Shown here in pieces: positions 57,081 through 64,000 of a stretch of 64,000 nucleotides of DNA. Every line of letters begins with the position of its first letter. Position 1 is the first letter of the stretch. The DNA is taken from the NCBI GenBank assembly GCA_023078685.1, contig JALGAS010000003.1, positions 4,960,001 to 5,024,000 on the forward strand. The letters are read 5' to 3'. The notes under the pieces were generated by a model that was given only the letters and a program-made list of their open reading frames with translations, was not told the origin of the DNA and did no database searches. The position numbers and the translations under genes were made by a program. The stretch comes from Neopestalotiopsis rosae. Taxonomy: Eukaryota > Ascomycota > Sordariomycetes > Amphisphaeriales > Sporocadaceae.

Positions 57081-57628
57081 TCAACCATGTCCCCAGACCA
57101 TGCCAAGGCGCTGTAGAAATGAGAATAGCGAACCTTTAGGAATAAACCCGGCATAGGTACTCTCCCACCAAGCTGCGAAAGATCCTGGGAACAGCATGTC
57201 AGCAAAGCCACGTCGATACCATCATTATAGAGCACAGAGTAACTAAGCGACTCACCTTCAAGCGGTCCGAGCTCTGCGAATCCCAGTGCCTCTACGATCA
57301 TTGGAGCCATGATTACCAATATGCCGACCGCTATGATTGTAATAAGTCCGGCAGCCAACACAGGATGACTTTCTGCGAACTTGAAGACTTCATCAGCGGC
57401 CCTGGCGGCTTCATCGTAGGCCATAGCCATGGACTGTCCCATCTTTTCTCTCCCATCTCTCAAAGCTGTCTCAATACCAGCCAGAACATTTTCGGCGATC
57501 CATTCTGTCCAGCCTGTGGACACAACGAGGTCGTCAAGCTGTGCCTCAAGTTCTGCACCACACTTTTCAGCAGCCCGCAGGATCGAGAGTGCATTTCGTA
57601 TCATATCCTTGTGTACGGCGCTTGACAT
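57081..57628 (-). CDS. IFI6/IFI27 (ISG12)-like small membrane protein
   Basis: Two exons, 57628-57256 and 57184-57081, give 158 residues. The 71-bp intron has GTGAGT and CCCAG borders, and splicing gives LGPLEGSFAAWWESTYAGFI, the conserved junction of this family. An N-terminal amphipathic part (about 85 residues) is followed by a Gly/Ala/Ile-rich membrane stretch (VLAAGLITIIAVGILVIMAP, about 90-109) and a short conserved tail, FIPKGSLFSFLQRLGM. The animal relatives (interferon-inducible 6-16 family) sit in mitochondrial or ER membranes and affect apoptosis; fungal members are uncharacterised. The upstream frame is open for another 91 codons but lacks conservation-like composition, so the ATG at 57628 is preferred. 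Confidence 0.8.
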
Positions 57629-58046
57629 TGAGGTACACGGTGGCCTCGTCGGTCTTGGCTTGTGGCAGATCACATAGGCGCCAGAAACGTGACGGTTTTG
57701 GGGAATGTCTGCCTTGTCGGTTCGGAAACAAGAGAGAATTGCTGTGAGGCCCGTCATTGTAGAGAGAGTCGTACGCAGACTGAATAACGTCAAAGGTGAA
57801 TTTCCAATGAGCATTTTTCGAGGTAAGGAGAAGGCAACGCGCAGTATTAGGCGTTGCGTCTTTAATTTGCGTAGACGGGATCGACATATGCTGTGACACA
57901 TATTTTATGTTTGTCGCAGAGACAATCGTCGTCCCGTTCAAACCTTCTTGCGCACCAATTATCCGGAGCACAGCAACCTTGTGGACGCCCTTCTCAATTA
58001 TGCTGTGGCACAGCACTAGCAGTCGGCTCTACCGATTTGATTAATT

Positions 58047-58440
58047 GGGCATGTCAATCCACCATACTTTTCGTTTATGTTCCTTTCCTATTTTCGCCTT
58101 TAAGCCCAGCTGAGCAGCGATCCTCCGTAATAAGCTCTTGACGTAGTTATCCTTCACTCACATTAGAGGCTTTGACCGAGGGTTTATGGCAGGCCAGTGA
58201 GACTTATCTGCGCCGTTGTTTGTGGGACAGCGGTTGTGCGAGAAGTTGCATGGATTTTGCTGTGCTGGAGTTTCGGGCTGGCAGTGGTGTGAAGCGACCA
58301 TAGCGTGAAAGTATTGCCGTTAAGCCCGCTATGGGAGGTGGGTGTTACCGCAGCTAGGGTCCATCGTCGACCCCGCTCGACCAAGTCTACCAAGTTGAGT
58401 TTGCTGTGGAAGTCTAGTCTCTTATCAGCACGAATTGCGG
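58047..58440 (+). repeat. Diverged direct repeat, copy A
   Basis: Shares an ordered set of similar blocks with 59402-59800: GGCATGTCAAT, TTCGTTTAT, AAGCCCA, the cTCtTGaCGTAGTtaTcCTT block, TTTTGCT, TACCGCAGCTA and CCCCGCTCG. Overall identity is moderate with small gaps. It lies upstream of the IFI6-like gene and may represent an old duplication of that gene's 5' flank. Confidence 0.6.
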
Positions 58441-59401
58441 TTACTTGAAGAATGCTGACCGAAAATATACCATGACCTGTTGAATAACTAGTTGATTTAT
58501 CGAAGCGTTATTGGGCCGATTCTGATTCCCAGTAGCCGACGGCGCTTGTTTGCTCACGTGGCCCTATGTCGCAAATCAGGCACCATGAACTCTTTCCCTT
58601 AGGAATCCAAGAGGTGACGGGCTGATCGAGTTGCGCTGCCTTTACAATGGTGACAGCGTATTCCGAACGTTGCGCTATGTGCCCGAACTCTGTAGAACAT
58701 GCTGTCTGGAATCAGCATCGTACAGCCTAGCTACAGAATACATTAATCTGGACAGAAGGTGTAGCTAACGTTACATACGCGACACCGACATAAAATTGAA
58801 GACGAACGGCGCTATTACCGCCATAATACAGGGCTCATCAATATACAGCACCTACCTCCGCTAATGAAGAGGTGAGTGACCAAGACAACTTACATGTAAA
58901 CTATCATTCGCGGCATGGAATACCTCGATAACACCCATTCCGAGCCACTAACGATGTACAGACAGGCTATACATCAACCTTGCCAAGATGCCGTTCGATA
59001 GAATTTACCTGAAGCTTGTAGGATGAGGTTGTACGAGAACTCAACCCCGCTACTTTTCGAGTCACAAATAAGCTTTCCACAGTCCCGTTGCCTTCTTTTA
59101 CTGAAACATATTTCGCCGCTCCTTGCTTTGAATATTTAGAGAGACAAATCATTTTGATCCCCCGCGGAAGTCATTCTACCTGAACGTACTCCTACCTGAC
59201 AAGACCTAATGCAGCCTTAGATGGCGAGTTATCCCATGCCAACAAAATAAGCATCATCATCCGCTCATCGCAAAACTCGATGTAACCTTGCGGGCGTACA
59301 TATTCTTCTACTGACACATGATAGTCTGTGGCGTATTGAAGCAATCAAGCACCTGCGTTCCGCTAGCAAGGATCACGTCGCCTCGGTCTGATGGTTGGGT
59401 A
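58441..59401. other. Spacer between repeat copies
   Basis: About 960 bp with no supported gene. If the repeat copies are duplicated 5' flanks, a second, decayed IFI6-like gene would be expected here, but I could not recognise one. Confidence 0.3.
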
Positions 59402-59800
59402 AGAGCATGTCAATGCATCATATACTTCGTTTATTTTCTTTTCCCATTGTTCCCCAAAGCCCAATTGATTAACGACCCTCGGTAACAGGCTCGTGGCGTA
59501 GTCGTTCTTTTGCTCACATGGCTATCCTTGACCGAATGTTCGAAACAGTCCAATCGCAATGAGACCAATCTTAACTATTACGCGATAAGCTGCATTGATT
59601 TTGCTTTTCGAAGTTCCGAACCGGAATAATTGAACGCTTATCGGCGCGATTCCCAACGAAACAGTGATATGAAAGCAATAATAGCGGGTAAGCTTTGCTG
59701 TTCAGCCCGTCTTTGTAGGTTGGTATCACCGCAGCTACCTCCAACCCCGCTCGGCCACGTTGAACAAACTGACTTTGCGATGCAAGTTCAATTTCTTTTC
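59402..59800 (+). repeat. Diverged direct repeat, copy B
   Basis: Partner of 58047-58440 in the same orientation, about 1.36 kb downstream. The best preserved part is TATCACCGCAGCTACCTCCA with CCCCGCTCGGCCA, against TGTTACCGCAGCTAGGGTCC and CCCCGCTCGACCA in copy A. Confidence 0.6.
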
Positions 59801-60869
59801 AACAAGCCGAGTATATATGCAAATGCGGCCACTTCAGCGTTCCATGCCCACGAGCGTAACCAGAACTCGGGACGCTGGCCGGCAATCTTCGAGGAAAAAC
59901 AAGAATAAGCCTCACACGTTGTAAATCGTTTATATCGTCACAACTATGAAGAAGTTGTCATCACATCAAGAAACCAGATATCTCGCAATTGTGCCCGGGG
60001 TTGTGAATTAAAGAGTGGGACACTTGGAGTAGGACATCAAACGGCAATTGGACGGATAGCTACTGCACGCTGTGCAGATGCTTTCGTATCATTGACCCAC
60101 CTTCTCCGGACCACTTAGCAGTAATGTACAAATGAAGCACACCAACGTGTCAAGTGTAATATTACGTGAATAGTCATCGAACAGGAAGTGACAAGCTCAT
60201 TGGCTGCCCTGCCAAGTTTCTTTGGCTGGCATGATTGCCCACTCTTACAACACTTGGTTACCAAAAAATGCATGCAGATGTTTAGTGAGACTGCATATCT
60301 TTACTTATTTATTGAGATAGTTAACTGAACAAAGTTCCATCATTGGAACTTATATCATCGACATTTTCTGTTCCTTAGCTTAACGATTACTTATTTTAAT
60401 TATAATGCATCGAGCAGTATGAAAGAAATGCACGGCGAAGTCTCCGATCTAGAAGTACTCAGCTCTGATAGCATTTGAGATTCAACGTTCTTGTTATAGC
60501 ATTCACGATTTCTAATCACACGACGTGGAACCAACCACTGCGGTAGTCAGAGGCGATGAAGCATTCATCAAGAAAGAAACAAATGTCAATCTCCTTTGGC
60601 ATTGGTTGTGATATTTGCATTGAGGTAAATTAATTTGTGAAATACACTACGCACTAATATCTGTGGTGTCTGACTCTTGAAATACATCAACCCCTTGTGG
60701 TGTGAAACTTTGCGGTAAATCAGAGCACAGCCTGGCTGACAACGGAATTGACTTCTAGGTTGACTCATCTGGTAGACGACCACGAAGTTCAGCACCAACA
60801 AATAAGAGCTTCAAGGACGACTGGAGGGCCATCATTGTATCAGTTCCGCCTTTTCGTTGTTTTGGTATA
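59801..60869. other. Intergenic, 1 kb
   Basis: No gene or RNA was recognised; it is AT-leaning and becomes the 5' flank of the gene at 60870. Confidence 0.35.
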
Positions 60870-61570
60870 TTGAGCGATTTTTTTTGCAAGCCTCAAAATC
60901 AAGTCTCGACAGTTAAATGGGAATCTAAAAGTCCTAAGGGCATTCCAAAGCTACTCAATACCCCAGTCTTTCATCAGCACTTTGCACTGTGCTTCATATC
61001 GGAATCTACGTGGAGATCGCGCGATAAAACACTTGCTGAAAAGTTCGAAACTGGCATATTCTGGGATCATTGTGGTGACGTCACAAGAAACTCCAGAGCA
61101 TCTCACTGGGAATCGAACCGCATTCAAAAAATCATCGCAATGCAAGATCTCGGTGTTGTTTCTCATGGGAATGGCAGGTTCATCAGATATTGCGAGAAAA
61201 GTGAGTCATAACCTGGTTCAATATAGCATGATGTACTAATTTGAGTGCAGTTTATCATCGACTTTACGACCAGTGGAATTATTACCGAATATGGTGGAAC
61301 AGTGGAGATTTTGCGCTGATTCTGGCTTGCCTAATCATGCGAACTACAACCATAAGAACGATGCGAAAATTGTTGAGAAAATTGAATGAGCGTAGAGAAA
61401 GGGAGATCGTTCAGCGAAGAGATGAAGCGCTCGGTTACTTCGACCTCTCCGGTTTGATTCGTAGCGGTTTGGAACGTTGCGTTGATCATCAACGAAAGAA
61501 AAGAGAAGAGTTGATACAAACCACTCAAGCCCACTTTCCCAAATCGTCGTTGGCAGCACTCTTCTCCTAG
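60870..61570 (+). CDS. Hypothetical two-exon protein ending at a transposon border
   Basis: Exons 60870-61200 and 61251-61570 join across a 50-bp intron (GTGAGT, branch GTACTAAT, TGCAG) to give 216 residues without a frame break; the junction reads RYCEKIYHRLYDQWNYYRIW. The second exon has a hydrophobic patch (FALILACLIM) and a long basic helix (RKLLRKLNERREREIVQRRD). No family is recognised. The start ATG is the first in frame but unproven. The stop codon TAG is the last three bases before the terminal inverted repeat at 61571, so the present C-terminus may be native by coincidence or produced by the insertion. Confidence 0.5.
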
Positions 61571-61620
61571 GTAACGTCCGTCACCCACTTTTGGCCACCC
61601 CCTATATTTAGCCACCCTAA
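61571..61620 (+). repeat. Left terminal inverted repeat
   Basis: Begins GTAACGTCCGTCACCCACTT and pairs with 63949-63998 at 48 of 50 positions. Confidence 0.9.
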
Positions 61621-62043
61621 TTTAGATTTGCTTATATTTTAATTATGAATTTTAATTAAAAATTATTTTGGTTTTAATGCTATAATAATATATTTTTTAA
61701 AATTATTAGGGTTTTTAAAGTCGCTAGATTTATTAAAATTATTATTAATTTCGCTAATTTCGATTTAAATCCTTCGGATAATTTTAATATCGGCAAATTT
61801 CGAATTTAGGCTTATTTTAACCTTTTTACGCTTTTTAGCCTTATTAGCATTAATTTATATTTATAATATTTTAATTTTTCGATAAATAATTATTAATTCG
61901 TAAGCTTTCCCGTTAAAGCTTTTTTAAACTTTTCGAAATAATAAATATTACGTAAAAATATCGATATCGAGCTTATTAAATAAATTAAATTAATTATAAA
62001 ATTTATCCTTTTTTCGAAAAATTAATTATGCTATTATTAATAT

Positions 62044-62555
62044 TGTTACGAACATGCACCCTTGCAGAAGGACAAACAACTGTGTTGGCGCTTAAGAAGG
62101 TATGCTGCGGGGCAGTGACCACGGCCCTGGCCAAAAGACCCAGCCACCCCCGCCAGCTGTCAACAAGTGTTGACAGGATCATGGCCTTGGCAATGATCCA
62201 TTGGCATGGATCACAAGGATCATTGTGATCCATAAGATCCAAGAACAAAGGGGATCATACTTGTTGGTATGATCCAAGCAAACATCAGTGAGGGAATGAA
62301 TGGATATATTAGGGAGGGATTTCCTACGGTTACATAGACAGTCATTACCTCAGTGATCAATCTAAGCATCTATCTTACCCATAGGTGAAGCATTCAATAC
62401 GCTTTGACGACTACACTTGTGAATCATTTCAGGACCACCATCTTCAGTTACTCATTGCTCAGTTCAGTATCTTGGCTAGCGTTCCCTGTTAGCATAAACC
62501 CCCAACACCTCTTATACTCAGGTTTATTCTAGAAACCCGTAGTATAGTCGTTACA
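62044..62555. mobile_element. Candidate solo LTR nested in the DNA transposon
   Basis: A 512-bp island of normal base composition inside the AT-rich element. It begins TGTTACGA and ends TCGTTACA, the TG..CA form of LTRs; a second TGTTGG..CCAACA pair lies inside (62092 and about 62508). Several GATCC-containing palindromes occur near 62180-62275. The flanking five bases (AATAT left, TATTA right) are not identical, so the exact borders or the LTR identity are uncertain. The lack of RIP suggests insertion after the host element was mutated. Confidence 0.5.
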
Positions 62556-63948
62556 TATTATTGCTATATTTATTGCCTTATTTTTTTATTACCCCGATTA
62601 TCGAGATATCTTTTGCGAACCTTTTTAATTTATTTAATAGGAGTTTTCGCATTTTTAAGCAATAAAAGGCTTATTAGGGGCTTAGCTATGCTTATAGGCT
62701 ATAACCTAATTTATTTCCAGCCACTAATAATATTTTTTTTTAGGGCTGCTTTCCGAGTTTTGCTATAATATATTAGGAAATTCCTTTTATTTATAATAAT
62801 GCTATTATTTTATTAATTAAGGTTCCTAAGCTCTTTTTTATATATTATTTTAAAAAAACCGAAAACTAATTAATTAAAAGGTTAAAAAATATGCGACGTA
62901 TAAGGCGGTAAAAATATTAAATATATTTTATTTTTAAAGCATATATATATAAATTCCGTGGTTTCGTGGCTTTTATAGCTATTTAATATAAATAATTTAG
63001 CTTTTTAAGGGTCGGCTAGCTAAATAAAAGGAATAAAGATTTTTTTTAATTATTCGATAGCTATAGGATTTAAAATCCACCTATTTTTTAATGCCGTAAA
63101 CCTCTAAAAACGGAATAAGGTTAAATTTAAAGGAAATTATTATTATTAAATATTTTTCCCTTTATATATTATAAATAAAAGTAGCTTATTATTAATTACG
63201 GAAATATATTCGATAAAAATAATTTAAGCACGTGAATTAGGCTGTTTTTTTCGAATAAAACGAGCTTTTAATAATCCAAGGACGAGTCCGTTTAATCCCC
63301 TACTTTTAAAAATATTAATTTCGTCTATATTATATCGATTCGTAAGTTTAATAGCTATAATTTTAGGTATAGCGAGGTGCCTAAATTATAGCTTAATAAT
63401 ATTAGTTATAGCTTTATTTATACGCTATAAATCGATAGCTTTATTTTTATAAACCCATAAAAATAGATAATTTTTTAAAAAAGGATTGCACCTAATTTTT
63501 TTAAGAAGTTATCTATTTTTATTAGCGAATTTTTAGGATGCGCTTAGCGAATTTTTTAAATTCGAATTAGTTATTAATTTTCCTTAATTAACGGCGGTAG
63601 CCCTAAATTAGCCTAAATTCGAACCCAGGTAGCCAGGTAGCCCTCGTTAATCGGTAAGAGCCTTTATTAATTAAAAAAGGCAATATCTCTTAATTGGGTG
63701 CCTTTTAGCCGACGGCTTTTTAAAATATTAATCGTGGAATACCCCATTTTATCGCAGCTTTCTTATTAAAGAATTAACTTTATGCGATTTAAAATTTAAA
63801 AGCCTAAGTAATATAATTTTTCGTAAGGCATTTTTACGAAGGTATATAGGCTAAAAGAACGTTATTGCAAAAAATAGAATTAATTAAGGTAAAATTAATA
63901 AAATTATAAAAATTTAAAATTAATAGTTATTATAGCGGTAAGGCATTT

Positions 63949-63998
63949 TTAGGGTGGCCAAATATGGGGGGTGGCCAAAAGTGGGTGACGGACGTTAC
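63949..63998 (-). repeat. Right terminal inverted repeat
   Basis: Inverted match of 61571-61620; it ends GGGTGACGGACGTTAC two bases before the window edge. Confidence 0.9.
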
Positions 63999-64000
63999 TC

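Larger units (their letters stand above)
61571..63998. mobile_element. AT-rich, RIP-degraded DNA transposon with 50-bp terminal inverted repeats
   Basis: The 50 bases at 61571-61620 recur inverted at 63949-63998 with two differences, both transitions (T for C, A for G on the left). The interior is extremely AT-rich, TpA-dominated and without any open frame, as expected after repeat-induced point mutation of a transposase gene. Total length is 2428 bp; without the GC-normal island at 62044-62555 it is about 1.9 kb, the size of fungal Tc1/mariner-pogo (Fot1-like) elements. The superfamily is not proven. Only two bases (TC) remain after the right repeat, so the target-site duplication cannot be read. 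Confidence 0.8.

Noticed and set aside
61090..61120. tRNA-like B box GGTTCGATTCC on the minus strand
   Set aside because: T-arm pairing fails and no anticodon or acceptor arms are visible; it lies in a coding exon.
62092..62510. Alternative LTR borders TGTTGG..CCAACA
   Set aside because: They leave unexplained normal-composition flanks on both sides and no matching target duplication; the outer TGTTACGA..TCGTTACA pair fits the composition change better.

Overview
This window is nuclear DNA from a filamentous ascomycete. The evidence is short GT..AG introns of about 50-110 bp with CTAAC-like branch points, single-gene transcription units on both strands, and orthologues of NOP14, TRM82, RPP0, YDJ1, MSH1 and vacuolar alpha-mannosidase. 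A GEgh16/MAS-type secreted protein gene and an AT-rich transposon that looks mutated by RIP point to Sordariomycetes, probably Hypocreales (inference). No tRNA, bacterial operon or CRISPR array was seen.

Layout. 1-8.3 kb: a PPR-like mitochondrial protein cut by the left edge, a G-patch/DUF4187 protein, NOP14, and a membrane-anchored protein of unknown function divergent from NOP14. 10.8-20 kb: a CLIP-170-type CAP-Gly protein, a GH38 alpha-mannosidase and a bZIP factor. 22.6-26 kb: TRM82 and an STK16/Env7-type kinase. 28.8-38.7 kb: farnesylated Ydj1-type DnaJ, mitochondrial MutS (MSH1), ribosomal stalk protein P0 and an unrecognised, probably mitochondrial protein. 39.2-40.6 kb has no protein gene but holds a cluster of box C/D snoRNAs in what looks like the introns of a non-coding host transcript. 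Three have guides matching the yeast snR51, snR41 and snR70 sites in 18S rRNA, and one is a double guide for 25S rRNA. 41.6-46.9 kb: a 71-residue protein, a DUF4291 protein, a small membrane protein and an MFS transporter.

From about 47 kb rightwards genes thin out and decay appears: a multi-pass membrane protein with an in-frame stop and a frame change, an intact secreted GEgh16-like gene, a PAQR/Izh receptor pseudogene with two frameshifts, a J-domain protein, an IFI6/ISG12-like protein, a diverged direct repeat, and a two-exon gene ending exactly at the terminal inverted repeat of a 2.4-kb AT-rich DNA transposon. A GC-normal island with LTR-like ends lies inside that transposon.

Functionally the left two thirds are housekeeping genes. 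Ribosome biogenesis is a recurring theme (NOP14, P0, snoRNA cluster, TRM82 for tRNA), but these genes are not arranged as a unit. The right third looks like accessory or subtelomere-like DNA with lineage-specific genes and relics. Splice sites were placed by hand from consensus and reading frame; no transcript data were available.
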